Shown: positions 34,480 to 44,544 of the stretch, piece after piece | Numbering within the stretch: the first letter of the stretch is position 1 | How the letters are laid out: every line of letters begins with the position of its first letter | Source of the DNA: Aspidapion aeneum | Taxonomy: Eukaryota > Arthropoda > Insecta > Coleoptera > Brentidae | Length of the DNA stretch: 64,000 bases | Reading direction: 5' to 3' | NCBI GenBank assembly: GCA_963576565.1 | Contig: OY755038.1 | Span: 176,194,907 to 176,258,906, forward strand | Notes under the pieces: model-generated | The model's database searches: none | Told to the model about the DNA's origin: nothing | The model's input: the letters and a program-made list of their open reading frames with translations, nothing else | Made by a program: the position numbers and the translations under genes

Positions 34480-35207
34480 TAGCATAAAGGTTTGAAAATA
34501 AGTTTGTACGTTAGAGCCATTCTTTAATGTACAAATTAGTTTTTTTTATTTCCAAAATTCTCATAGAGGTAAGAATTATTAAGGTATGATGTACATCTGG
34601 TTTAAGAAAAGTTTGGTCTCTGTTCTGTGATGGGATAGTAATTTGCGCTTGGATTTTTTTCCTACTTCTATGAAAAAAGAGTTAAATATTTCTTTTTGCT
34701 GTCAAGTGCAAATATTATTTAGTACTGTTTTTTATGTTTGATGTTTTTTTTTGTTATTCTGTCATGTTATTGTTCTTCAAATTTTTTTGTAGTTGTTTTT
34801 ACAGTTTTCTAATTGTTCTGTATAATAAGCAAGTTTTGCACATATTATAGCATAATTTAGTATATTTCTATAATTTTTTTAATGCATTTGGGCCAATGGC
34901 GTAAAGTTTTTATTTAGTTATTGTTTTAGTTTATTTCTAGCGCTACTGGATATGATACTAGTTTCTATCATACACGATTTTCTTTTTCGATATTTATTTA
35001 TTAATTTTTGCTGGTATTGGGACTGTTGTTTTTTTGGAAAATATTTAAAAAAATAGTGTAACCCTTCTTTACGTTTTGTTTGTTTATGACTTCATTCCAT
35101 TATTCTATTTTAAGTAGAAACTGTCTAACTTCTTGTAATCTATTTTATTATAAAGGTTGCTTCATTTTTGACATTGTGTAAGTTATTATTTTTAAAGTTT
35201 TAAAGTA
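34480..35207 (-). pseudogene. Jockey-like element, region between endonuclease and RT
   Basis: Minus-strand readings include SSARNKLKQ, NFTPLAQMH, KNYRNILNYAIICAKLAYYT and NCKNNYKKI-type sequence, similar to the Lys/Asn/Tyr-rich linker (YKNYRN.LN..IR.AK..YY.....KNN.K.TW) before the RT domain of Jockey-like elements. Several stops. It bridges the endonuclease remnant at 35760-36130 and the RT remnant at 29613-30838. Confidence 0.45.
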
Positions 35208-35550
35208 CAGTAGAACCCCGATTATCCGTGCGCGGATTATCCGGGCTGCGGATTATCCGTGCTATGATTTCCCATCATCGAAATTGTGTTTTGAAGTTCT
35301 ATCGAAATAACGTTACCGGAAATCACTCGACGAAAACCTTATGTAGAATTATATTTTTTGTTCTGTTATCTTATTATGCATGTATAAACTTAGTTTGAAC
35401 TTATGGGATCTTTTTTTTTCTGTCATATTTTGAATATATATACATAATATGTATGTCACATGTAATAAATGAATGTTCGGATTATCCGTGCTTTTAACTT
35501 ATCCGTGCCTCGTCTGGTCCCGTGGAGCACTTATAATCGGGGTTCTACTG
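35208..35550. mobile_element. pogo/Tigger-type MITE
   Basis: Begins CAGTAGAACCCCGATTATCC and ends with its inverted copy ATCGGGGTTCTACTG; TA lies on both sides (35206-35207 and 35551-35552). GATTATCCGTGC phrases recur inside both ends. 343 bp, no transposase. The CAGTAGA.CC..GATTATCCG end and TA duplication are diagnostic of the pogo branch of Tc1/mariner. Confidence 0.92.
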
Positions 35551-36613
35551 TAATATAAATATTGAATAAAGATGAGAAAGAGGGATTTTATAAATAATCG
35601 CTTTTAACAAGTGTTTCTTTTTGTTAGATATTCGTTTTTTTTTTTTAATTTATGATCACCTAACTGATATTTATTTCGTAATTTTATTTATGCAAGACAA
35701 ATATCCATTTTTTGCATAATGATAAGATATGTATTTATTTCTTTCTTCGCTTGATTTAAAAGGTCAATATTTATCTTATCAATAAATTGTTCGGTCCCCC
35801 TGAAGACTTATTCAATTGGCATATTGTGTTTTGTTGACTGTAAAGACACATCTAAATAAATTTGTTTGAGGAAGTTTTATTATCTTGCAATTAGACAGAT
35901 ATCCCTGTCTCAAAAAAATAACGAGTCCATAATTTTTATAAAACCCTGAATGAAGAAAGGTTTTTTAAAATTATTGAGATCAATTAATTTAAAGGTTTCT
36001 GATAAACTAATGACATGAACATTTTTTATTTCTAACATCTCTAAATAAATCAAAAGTTAGCCATATTTTGCATTTAAACTCTGAATATTTAAATGAAGAA
36101 TGTTTGAATTGTTTTTACCTTTAATAAAATTTTTACATTCCGCCGCTTTGCTCACCTTAAGTGTGTAAAATATTCCCTTGATTGATGGTACTTATTTCAA
36201 AAATTATAATAAAGAAATCCGACCCCTTTTTGTTCAAAATACCGATAAAGAATATCCAAAAAAATGCCTTTGTGCATTAATCAATGCTCTGATTTAATAT
36301 ATTAGTTATAATCTGTCTAGTTATTTATTAGATTATTTGCAATCTAAAACAACTCATTTAAGTCTTTTATTATAAGGAGAATATACGTTTATTTAAATTA
36401 CTTTGCAAAAGTGAATTGAATAAAAAGTTATAATATCTACTAAAAAAATACTAACTATTTGCAGTTATGGTATAAACACAGATAGTATTTAAAGTCATTA
36501 TTTTTTTGTTTCCATTTTCTTTTATTTCTTCAATTTCTAAATTTTTCAACACATCCTCAGATAAGATCTTCGTAGCTTTGTCATTTTCTTTAACGTCTAA
36601 GTTATCGTATCTG
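35551..36613 (-). pseudogene. Jockey-like element, endonuclease N-terminal remnant
   Basis: About 36130-35820 on the minus strand reads LNIQSLNAKYG, then HVISLSETFKLI and PFFIQGF, the N.QSL..K......L......+I.LSET.....I.GY pattern at the start of Jockey/CR1 endonucleases. The initial region is broken by stops, and catalytic residues beyond the Glu of SET cannot be placed. 36430-36600 also reads as a Lys/Glu/Asn-rich frame (NLDVKENDKATKILSEDVL) that may be the end of ORF1. Confidence 0.5.
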
Positions 36614-37606
36614 CCCACATAGCACAAAAATCACATCAACGTTAAATTAACGTGAACAAAAATAACAAAGTTTTTTTTACTTGAAAACAACCTCATACCA
36701 TGTAATATTTATTTTGTTAAATCTACATGCTTAAAGATAACTTAAAAACAAGGAAAAATCAAGCTCTAAAAATGTACTTTTTGCTGAAGTTTCTGGTGCT
36801 GTGTACAAACCGTGTTTTTTTCCCTCGTTATTTTCATCTACTAAATTCACACTTGAAAAGTCCTCCACAACATGTTCTAAAACGCCACTAGATAAAGACT
36901 TCTCAAACCTACTAACTTTCTGCTTCTTTTTTGGTCACTTTTTTTTAATAACATTTTTTTAACTTAAAAGAGACGCGAAAGGAAGTTATAAAAGTTCACT
37001 AGTTTAAGACTACAACACTTCAAGACAATTTTAAAGATGGCGCTCAAGGCAAGACAAAATATCTATATATCTATCTATATACATTATATTTTTTTTTAAA
37101 GCTAACCAAGATTTTTTAACAGTAAACACTTTCACAGAAAATTAATGTGTCTTTGTCAGGTTAATAACAGATGCGTCGTGATCGTGAAGGATCAGGGATG
37201 AGTTCCTTAAAAGGTTTTTGGAGTTTAGAGGCCAAAGCACTGCCTGATAGATTTCGTCAAAGTGAAAAATCCCGACATGGCGCTGCTGCTAGTAAAATCT
37301 CAAAAATATTCAGTAGAAAAGCCATGCAAGTCGCGTTTTAAAATTCGTGTAGAAAAGGAGTATATCTAATGTGATTCTAACGTAAAAATCACTTGAAACT
37401 AACGTAAAAATAATGCTGTTTTAATTTTATAATGGCGTTATTACAACGCAGTTTTTGGCAACGTTATTTTTTATAACGTTAATGAATGACCTATTAAGCT
37501 TATTTTCATATATGAAATAAACGTTTTTTTCTAGCAGCTTTTAAAATCAACGTTTTTTTTTCTTACGCCTTTTTTACGTGTTAAACACGTGATTGTGTTA
37601 TGTGGG
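36614..37606 (-). mobile_element. CCCACATAG-ended transposon, copy 3 (inverted)
   Basis: Starts CCCACATAGCACAAAAATCA and ends CACGTGATTGTGTTATGTGGG, so it lies opposite to copies 1 and 2; the right terminus has one change (GTGTTATG for GTGCTATG). It shares the GTTAATTTAACGTT-type subterminal motif, TCTATATATCTATC run and CTCTAAACTCCAAAAACC block in reverse. Confidence 0.85.
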
Positions 37607-37880
37607 TGGTATAGACTTTTTTAATTGTGAACTTTCCTTGAGATTTGTGTAGAAGATCTTATTTTTTTAAACCAGGTCATCGGATAAGCCAGCCTAGTTC
37701 CTTTAAGATTCTTGTGAGTAGATCAGTAGTTTATGCTTATCTCGCAAAGTTTTTTTTTTCACCTTTGGTTTCATCTGGTCGATATTCTCAGCGACTTTGC
37801 CGGCGATTTTATTTAAAAACTTTTTATCATTTAGAAAACTATGAATTTTTCGTACATTTATTATGTAGTAATAGCTAATT
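37607..37880 (-). pseudogene. Possible ORF1 fragment of the Jockey-like element
   Basis: On the minus strand: IHSFLNDKKFLNKIAGKVAE, then NIDQMKPKVKKKTLRDKHK. If the CCCACATAG copy is removed this joins RYDNLDVKENDK at 36600-36565. A charged, Lys-rich frame fits a gag-like ORF1, but I recognise no zinc knuckle or RRM. A host fragment or noise is possible. Confidence 0.25.
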
Positions 37881-38191
37881 CATGAGAGTATTTTACTGGG
37901 TGGGCAACAAACAAACTAGCCAAAATGTTTTCGATATAACTTTTGAACTATACCGTTGATTTTTATTGAATCAACGGTATGTTTCACGGAATTGAGCACA
38001 AATATGTTTTTCTTCCTGTCTGAAAATCCAAGATGAAGAGAAAGAACCTTTAATCTTATGTTTTAAAAAACTTATACACTTTTTTTGAATTGTCAGAAAA
38101 GCTTTGTCTCCGCTACGTAAAACGGTGCATTTATCGCTAAAATCGTACATCTTAAAATATTAGTTTTTATTTTATTAATTGTTTTATACAG
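37881..38191. other. Spacer with a perfect 12-bp hairpin
   Basis: ATACCGTTGATT and AATCAACGGTAT around 37948-37979 form a 12-bp stem with a 7-nt loop. Otherwise nothing recognised. The end of this stretch is a pyrimidine-rich tract running into TTTTATACAG, a good splice acceptor for the frame that follows. Confidence 0.5.
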
Positions 38192-38522
38192 ACCCCATGA
38201 TTGCCTTGCGGACAGAATTGACAAAACAATCGTACAAACGTTTCTCGAAACAAGATTAAATGAGCCTTTACATAAACTAAGTCTGATTCTGTTCGATATC
38301 TTGGATTACAAAGTGGCGGCGAACATCAACATCGATGTTAAAAAAATCTTTGTAAACCATGATTTTTGTTTCAATGAAATTGGCTTAGTGCACAAAAATA
38401 GATTCATAAAATATTACGCTAAAAACTGGTATAACTTTTTGGTTTTAAATACTTTCAACTACCGGGAAATGTTCTCCCAAATATTGGAAAATAATTCTCA
38501 AACATTTATGATCCTCGATTAG
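38192..38522 (+). CDS. Candidate host terminal exon, unknown protein
   Basis: A pyrimidine-rich tract ending TTTTATACAG (AG at 38190-38191) is followed by a frame of about 110 codons open up to a TAG at 38520-38522. It reads PHDCLADRIDKTIVQTFLET, RLNEPLHKLSLILFDILDYK, VAANINIDVKKIFVNHDFCF and so on, ending NSQTFMILD. Amino-acid composition is balanced, with several Cys, Trp and His, and codon third positions include more G/C than the surroundings, unlike the Lys/Asn/Phe-rich noise frames elsewhere. No transposon domain is recognised and no family comes to mind. There is no in-frame ATG at the start, consistent with an internal or last exon; no upstream exon was found in this repeat-filled window. 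It could be a real gene end, a decayed gene, or an unfamiliar transposon. Confidence 0.35.
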
Positions 38523-38739
38523 CTTTTCAAATTTTTGCAACAAATCTTTTAAATAGTTTGATTAACTACAAAGGTACTACAAATTTATAGACTTGACGGA
38601 TCATAGACGTATTTTAGCCCAATATATCATAAATTTATTAATATAAATTATACAACTGAATAATTTCAATAATTTATTTAAACATAAATTGGTCATATTA
38701 TTATGATTTATGCATTGCAAATTTCGTTGTACTATGTTG

Positions 38740-39850
38740 ATTTTTTTACGTTGTCCGATGCCTATTCTCCACCTCCTTTTCTCGATTCCCATTCTTCCTT
38801 TTATGATCTCATTTCTTATATGATCTGTTCTAGATATTCTGATTGATCTTATTGTATCCATTTCGACACTTTTCATTATTGTTTTGTATTTCTGCTGTTA
38901 CGCGACAAGTCTTTATTCCATACAACAGCGGGACAACAGCGGGCTTTTCACAATTGTTTTATATACGTTAAATTTTACATTCTTTTTTATTTCTCTCTCT
39001 CCATAAAATACGGTTAAGACATGCAATTTCCAGTTCTTTACAGTCTGTTCCTGTCTTATCAAATGTATCACCCAAGTATACATACGAATTGCATGGAGAT
39101 ATTGTCTAGTTCTAACTCACTTCATTCGTTTTCAATACATAAGTACTGTGTCTTATCCACATTTACTGTTAACCCCCACTTTTGATATTCTTCCGTGAAC
39201 TTATCATATACTCCATGTCTTCTTTATCATTAGCTACAATTATTTGGTCATAAGCAAACTGTAAGTGCACTTTATGTTTCTAGGTTTTTAGAGCTACTGC
39301 AATATATATTTTAAAAAGAGATACAACATCCCTGTCTTAAGCCTTTCGTTACCAGGAATTTTTTGAAAGTCGATTTCCAATTTTAATTTTAAATTTTGAA
39401 GCTTTGTATAGTTCTTTTATCGTTTTTATGTATGTATGATTGATATTAGTTTGCTCCAATACTGTCAATAATTTTTCTACTGGAACGGTATCCTATGCTT
39501 TTTTAGGTCCACAAAGGTAACATTGGTCTCTATATTCTACTAGATTTTCCGGATTAAGCGTTTCAATACTATTTTTTATTATTTCTTTTTCGATGCTTAC
39601 TTCCTCTCTATGAACTTACTGTCTCGAATATCCATACTTCAGAACTCTGGGTACCTCCTACATGTGTATTTATTTCGTGGCATTTGTTCTCGAACAATTT
39701 TTTCTGTCTGTATCAAATTTATAGCTGTCTTCTAGTTTTCCTGTAGATTTCTAGGTTTCTTGGCTCTTTAGTACTGATCCATTTCAAGTACCTATCTGCG
39801 TTTTTTCTCCTTGACCATTTCCTGTATCCTATAAAGCTCCTTAAGTTAAT
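38740..39850 (-). pseudogene. Decayed RTE-like copy A (deleted)
   Basis: Minus-strand pieces in order include DRYLKWISTKEPRNLEIYRK (linker before RT; compare TYLKWFSTKEQRDLEIYRET at 55480), short RT fragments, MKSVEMDTI with RISRTDHIRNEIIKGRMGIE, and RRWRIGIGQRKK. DNA matches the 49667-51184 copy along much of 38880-39560 with many indels; the stretch from about 39600 to 39850 carries the pre-RT region. Most of the RT start and the tail WYGHVQR segment are deleted. Its left end runs into the minisatellite block. Confidence 0.8.
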
Positions 39851-39866
39851 TAAACAGAGGTCAGCT

Positions 39867-40156
39867 CGAGGGGTCATCGGCACCCTAAAATTTTGTACAG
39901 CGTCCAACAGGACTTGGGTCCTGACGTGTACTGTTGGGTCCTGTTGAGTACTATTGGGTACTGTCGTGTACTGTCGAGTACTGTTGGGTACTGTCGTGTA
40001 TTGTCGAGTACTGTTGGGTCCTGTCGGTGTACTGTTGAGTACTGTCGTGTACTATCGAGTACTGTTGGGTCCTGGCGGTGTACTGTTGGGTCCTGGCGGT
40101 GTACTGTTGGGTCCTGTTGAGTACTGTCGTCGTGCCTCGCCCTCAAAAAACATGCG

Positions 40157-40210
<54 letters not shown>

Positions 40211-40625
40211 TCGTCCTGTCGTTTTGCATCTACGCCACTGTTTCGGGTAAGAGAATTGTGTCGCGTACTGTTGGATTCTATCGTGTACTGTTGAGTACTG
40301 TTACGTACTGTCGTGTACTGTTGGGTACTGTCGAGTACTGTTGGGTCCTGTCGTGTACTGTCGAGTACTGTTGGGTACTGTTGGGTACTGTCGTGTACTG
40401 TTGGGTCCTGTCGTGTACTGTTGGATACTGTCGTGTACTGTCGTGTACTGTCGAGTACTGTTGGGTACTGTCGTGTACTGTCGAGTACTGTTGGGTCCTG
40501 TCGTGGTACTGTCGAGTACTGTTGAGTACTGTCGTGTACTGTCGAGTACTGTTGGATCCTGTCGTGGTACTGTCGGGTACTGTTGTGAAATTTGTACAGT
40601 ACTGTTGAAAGCTGATGACCCCTCG
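39867..40625. repeat. 11-bp minisatellite block with inverted ends
   Basis: CGAGGGGTCATCGGC (39867-39881) and the reverse complement of CGAGGGGTCATCAGC (40611-40625) bound the block. Within it an 11-bp unit, GTACTGTYGDG (for example GTACTGTTGGG and GTACTGTCGTG), repeats about 39905-40130 and 40263-40590. TACTG in some units is TCCTG. Because 11 is not a multiple of 3 and the unit has few stops, all three plus frames and minus frames remain open for long runs; these are not genes. Confidence 0.9.
40159..40208. repeat. Poly(A) run
   Basis: About 50 consecutive A with no interruption, preceded by GCGAGC and followed by GGTCGTCCTGTCG. It lies between the two halves of the 11-bp minisatellite. 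Either an old retroposed tail or a slippage tract; length may be an assembly estimate. Confidence 0.9.
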
Positions 40626-41082
40626 GACGGAACCCACATTTAAAGTGTAGTTCGGGATTCTTCGTGTATCTCAGAGAGTATTGTTTTTACTTGCTAGACA
40701 ATAGGATTTTTGCTGAAAACTTGGTTCAAATTTTTATCAGGGTTTAATTAAAGGCGATTAAACCTCCCTCATGTGCAACAGCTGCTGCTGTACCCCCTTC
40801 TGTTATAATTTTTTTTAAAAGTGTAAACTTCTTTAGGCGCGTTTAGCAGTTTTTGTGAGTACTGAATTGGACTGAGCCGTCAGGCTCGGCTATGTAACGC
40901 TCATTCGGGTGAAGTCGGCTCGAGTCGACTATGATGATGCAGGTGAAGGCCAGTATTATTAATTTCGCCTTGTTGAAGTTTACACTTCTGCCGTGTGGTC
41001 TTAAGCACACACAATTTTTTATTTTTATTACTGGCACATTTAAGTTGTTGGTGATATCAGTGGCATATTATAGACTTAGATA
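40626..41082 (-). other. Spacer with a possible coding stretch 40843-41037
   Basis: One minus frame (41037-40843) reads VCLRPHGRSVNFNKAKLIIL, AFTCIIIVDSSRLHPNERYI and AEPDGSVQFSTHKNC. Its codons are G/C-rich at third positions compared with the neighbourhood. The hydrophobic stretch LIILAFTCIIIV could be a membrane segment, and the Cys-ended loop is reminiscent of a seven-helix receptor, but the similarity is impressionistic. No splice sites I trust. Host exon remnant is one possibility; unknown repeat is another. Confidence 0.18.
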
Positions 41083-41634
41083 GATCATAACAAAAACATT
41101 TCATGAAAAAAAAGCCAAGTACGCGAAAGTGGTATTCCGTAAAAAGAATTGAGATAAAAGTAAAGCCAAGTTCTCCAATACAAATTTCAAAATGAATGGT
41201 TCTTACTAGTTTGGAAATGTTTTTATAAACTTGGTTATTACGGCTGCAAATGGCTCCAGCCAAACTTCTTTATGTTCAATTTAGCACTGTGTACGTATAT
41301 ATCATAACAAAAACATTTCATGTAAAAAAAAGCCAAGTATGCGAAAGTGGTATTCCGTAAAAAGAATTGAGTTAAAGTTCTCCAATACAAATTTCAAAAT
41401 TTTTTAAACTTTCTATTCCAACCAAACTTTTTTACGTTCAATTTAGCACTGTTTCTAAGAGTCATTTGCAGCCGTAATAGCCAAGTTTAAAAAACATTTC
41501 CAAACCAGTAAGAACTTTTCATTTTGAAATTTTATGGGAGAACTTGGCTTTACTTTTATCTCAATTCTTTATACGGAATACCACTTTCGCGTACTTGGCT
41601 TTTTTTACATGAAATTTTGCTATGATTTCACATT
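41083..41634. mobile_element. Foldback element 4
   Basis: Left arm (ATCATAACAAAAACATTTCA, AAAGCCAAGTACGCGAAAGT, GGTATTCCGTA) recurs as a partial direct copy at 41301-41460 and inverted at 41480-41634. A hairpin with TTTGGAAATGTTTTTATAAA-type and GGCTATTACGGCTGCAAATG-type arms forms the core. No coding region. Confidence 0.85.
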
Positions 41635-41744
41635 TTTTTAAGGATTTGGATAATATTTAAGTTTTAAAGTAGTAAAATATGCGGAATATTGTTCAAAACT
41701 TTTGCAATGCCTTATTAACAATTTTGAGGTTCTTTTTATATTTT

Positions 41745-42150
41745 CCTATGGTTTTATCATAATTCCTATCAGCCTTCTAAAGCTCAGCTCTCTAATGTTC
41801 CTGGAAGTAGGCAATGCTAATTTTACATAACTTTACATTTATAGAGGAGGAACTCAAATTAAAATTTTATTATTTTTAAATTTTGTTTTATAGTTTTATC
41901 ATAGTTCCTTTCAGTCTTCTAAAGCTCAGCTCTCTAGCGTTTCTGGAAGTAGAGAATGTATATTAAAATTTGGGGTTTTTTAATTTTCTTTTAAAGTTTT
42001 ATCATAGTTCCTAATGGCTTTCCAAAGCTCAACTCTCTAGGAGAGGGAAGCAAATTAAAATGTTGATGTTTTTTTTTAATAGTTTTATCATATTTCCTAT
42101 CAGTCTGCCAAAGCTCAGCTCTTTAGCGCCTCTAGAAATGGGTAATATTA
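41745..42150. repeat. Tandem repeat, about 4 units of 90-140 bp
   Basis: TTTTATCATARTTCCT, then CTAAAGCTCAGCTCTCTA and a TCTGGAAGTAG-type phrase recur at about 41751, 41891, 41999 and 42083, separated by T-rich spacers of unequal length. The units differ by several percent. Confidence 0.8.
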
Positions 42151-42480
42151 CTTTTACATCAATGTATATGTATGGGGGAGGGGAGTGGATTAGAATTTTG
42201 GGTTTTTTGATTTTTTCGAAGGGTTTGGTCACAATTTCTGTCAGTGTGTACAGTAGAATTTTGATGATCTATAAATGAGTGGGTGAGTGAGTGGTAATTT
42301 CGGCGTTGTTTGAAATTTCGTAAGTACTTTACTACATTTTGGAGGTCCATGAAACTTAAAGGGATTGTTAACTCTATAAAGATGTACGACTGTACAAAGT
42401 TTGTGTTTCATAGCTCATTCCGAAGTATAGTTTTAGATAGGTCAAATATGGGTTAAAATTTTTCAAGAAAAGATGGTACG
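42151..42480. other. No recognised feature
   Basis: Short frames only. A weak fifth tandem unit may begin near 42228 (GGTCACAATTTCTGTCAGTG). Confidence 0.45.
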
Positions 42481-42660
42481 GCAGCGCGAACTTGGCGAGG
42501 CACTACCGTGCCCTCAGATTCTTCGATGACGAAGTAGTGGTTCTCCAGCTTCACAAAGTAAGCTGTCGATTGGACTTGTGTAAAAGGCCCCAAGTGCATT
42601 ACGTATTCCTGTCGAATAAAAAAGTGGGACTCGAACCCACAAGCTCGCGAAACGCCGTGA
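42481..42660 (-). other. Box B-bearing, tRNA-like stretch and downstream frame
   Basis: On the minus strand 42623-42639 reads GTGGGTTCGAGTCCCAC, a perfect 5-bp T-stem with a TTCGAGT loop, matching the RNA polymerase III box B consensus. The sequence before it (GCGTTTCGCGAGCTT) has no convincing anticodon arm and box A is weak, so this is not a functional tRNA. It could be the head of a tRNA-derived SINE or chance. The following ~110 bp is G/C-rich and open in two frames. Confidence 0.35.
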
Positions 42661-43640
42661 TGGAGGCAGTCCGTTCGAATATATGCTGCCCGCATTGCAG
42701 CGATATATCCGAAGCAGGACCACTACAAAAGCGGACACGAACTCATACAACTAGAAGGAAGCCCGATCTAACTTTATAAGGTCCTTCTCATGGTGGTGTC
42801 AACTGAGGTGATCTTCCTTTCTTGCGTTGAGTATTGCATAGCCACTTGATCATTCTCTTTAAACCCTGAAGAGTTTGCTTTCTGGTCATATCTCGCCTTC
42901 ATGCGGTCACTGGCCATTCCTATTCGTTCTCTAACCACCTCATGGATATCTTGCAGCTTCTGTCTTAAACGTTTGACATAGTCATTAATTTCCAAGTGTT
43001 CTTCTTCAGGCGAACCAAACATGATATCACATGGTAACCGCAGTTCTCTACCAAACAGGATACTAGATGAAGTAGCTCCTGTCGTCTTGTGAATGGCGGT
43101 TCTGTTGGACATCAAAAACAATAGAATATATTGGTCCCAATCTGTTTGCTGCTCATCAAGAACTTTGCAAAGATGTTCTTCTATAGTTTTTATTAAATCT
43201 TTCAACCGTGCTATCTGACTGCGGATGTAAAGCAGTAGTTGTGTTATGTATTCCTAAAAGGTCACACAGATTCTGGAAGAGCTTTGATTCAAAGTCTCTG
43301 CCTTGATCTGAATGTAATTCTAAAGGAATTCCAAATCTACTGAAAACATCATTCACCAGTACTTCTGCAACGGAAGCGGCCTGTTGGTTAGGCAAAGCAA
43401 AAACTTCTGGCCCTTTGCTAAAGTAATCCATGACAACAAGGATGTATTTGGTGTCCTCCTTAGTTTCGTGAAACGGTCCGGCCACATCAATAGCAATGCG
43501 TTCAAATGGTACGCCTACGTTATACTGTTTCATTTGCCCTCTGGACCTCGTTTTGGGGCCTTGGCTACTGGCTGCACAAGTCGAACATCGGCGGCACCAA
43601 TTCTTCACATCTTAAAAGTAATTGACTCAATAAAATTGGT
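42661..43640 (-). pseudogene. Gypsy integrase, interrupted
   Basis: Minus strand: WCRRCSTCAASSQGPKTRSR (CC half of the HHCC zinc finger; the HH half is deleted), FERIAIDVAGPFHETKED (first catalytic Asp), LELHSDQGRDFESKLF (second Asp), a frameshift near 43200, then the DDE Glu region HPQSDSTVERFNK (Glu present), LLFLMSNRTAIHKTTGATSS, and RKITSVD-type sequence; the end (about 42780-42660) is degraded but has AAMRAAYIRTDCL, matching a K..VVH..RL ending. Relative to an intact Gypsy pol, RNase H and part of the zinc finger are missing. Confidence 0.9.
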
Positions 43641-44180
43641 TTCTAATTTTGGCCATAGTTTTATTTATGCTTAGGTGCGCTCCTGATTTTGGCTAATATA
43701 GGATCCTCAACTTTTTCTTGGAATAGAAAACATTTGTTTTGGTTTAATTTAAGATTTGCATTTCTGATTGTTGAAAATACTCCTCATCCCATTAATATGA
43801 CATCATCTAAGTAGACTAGACAGGTTTTTCAATTCAACTTCCATTAGTCTTTCAAATGTAGCTGGGGCATTGCATAGGCCAAATGGCATCACATTAAACT
43901 GGTAAAGTCGACTTCCAGCAGAAAATGCTGTCTTGTCTTTACCTCTTTCAAAGATTTCTACTTGTCAATACCCACTTTTCAGGTCAAGAGTAGAAAACCA
44001 ATATGATCCTGCCAATGTTGTTAATGTGTCGTCTATTCTTGGCAGTGGGTAACTATCTTTCTTGGTCACATCGTTAAGTTTCCTGTGGTCGACACAAAAT
44101 CTAGTACTTCCGTCCGTTTTAGTGACCAACACCACAGGATATGACCAAGGACTTTATAACTCTTCAATAACACCGTCACT
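43641..44180 (-). pseudogene. Gypsy reverse transcriptase remnant
   Basis: Continues the pol frame: [49 protein letters not shown] (motif A, Asp present), FSAGSRLYQFNVMPFGLCNA (motif B), then a broken stretch in which the YLDD motif is not found, and NLKLNQNKCFLFQEKVE. One stop follows GVIEEL at 44154 and another follows SGY. After KVEDPILAKI the sequence jumps to integrase, so RNase H has been deleted. Confidence 0.88.
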
Positions 44181-44540
44181 GAGCATTTTATTAATGAGAT
44201 TGTGAACTTCTTCTTGTTTGGCCATAGGTAGTCTTCTTGGGGGCTGTCTTATCGGTTGGGCATCGCCAGTGTTGATAGCATGTTGAATAAGGTTTGTGCG
44301 TCCCGAACTACCCTTAGTTTTATTACTTTGTGCTTCTATAAACTCTCTCACTTTACGAAATTCTTCTGGAATGAGTTGTTGCCAAGTTGACTGATATTGC
44401 TGAAGTACCTCCGTTGGTAACTTGCTTTTATCCTCGGAAGTTGACTCTTCACATCTTGTTACTTTCTGAACTGGTTCAAATAATGCTACCACTTCGCCCT
44501 TATTAATTTAGACACTATTTGGAAAAATATTGGCGACTCT
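44154..44540 (-). pseudogene. Gypsy pol, region between protease and RT
   Basis: ANIFPNSV, then a stop, INKGEVVALFEPVQKVTRCE, LPTEVLQQYQSTWQQLIPEE and RRLPMAKQEEVHNLINKMLS. The P.RR.P....EEV......ML..GVI.. pattern leads into the RT domain. The frame joins the protease part at 45024 across a 475-bp insertion. Confidence 0.85.
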
Positions 44541-44544
44541 AATC

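Noticed and set aside
39874..40643. Several 70-176-codon frames on both strands in the minisatellite
   Set aside because: An 11-bp unit with almost no stops stays open in every frame; no other coding evidence.
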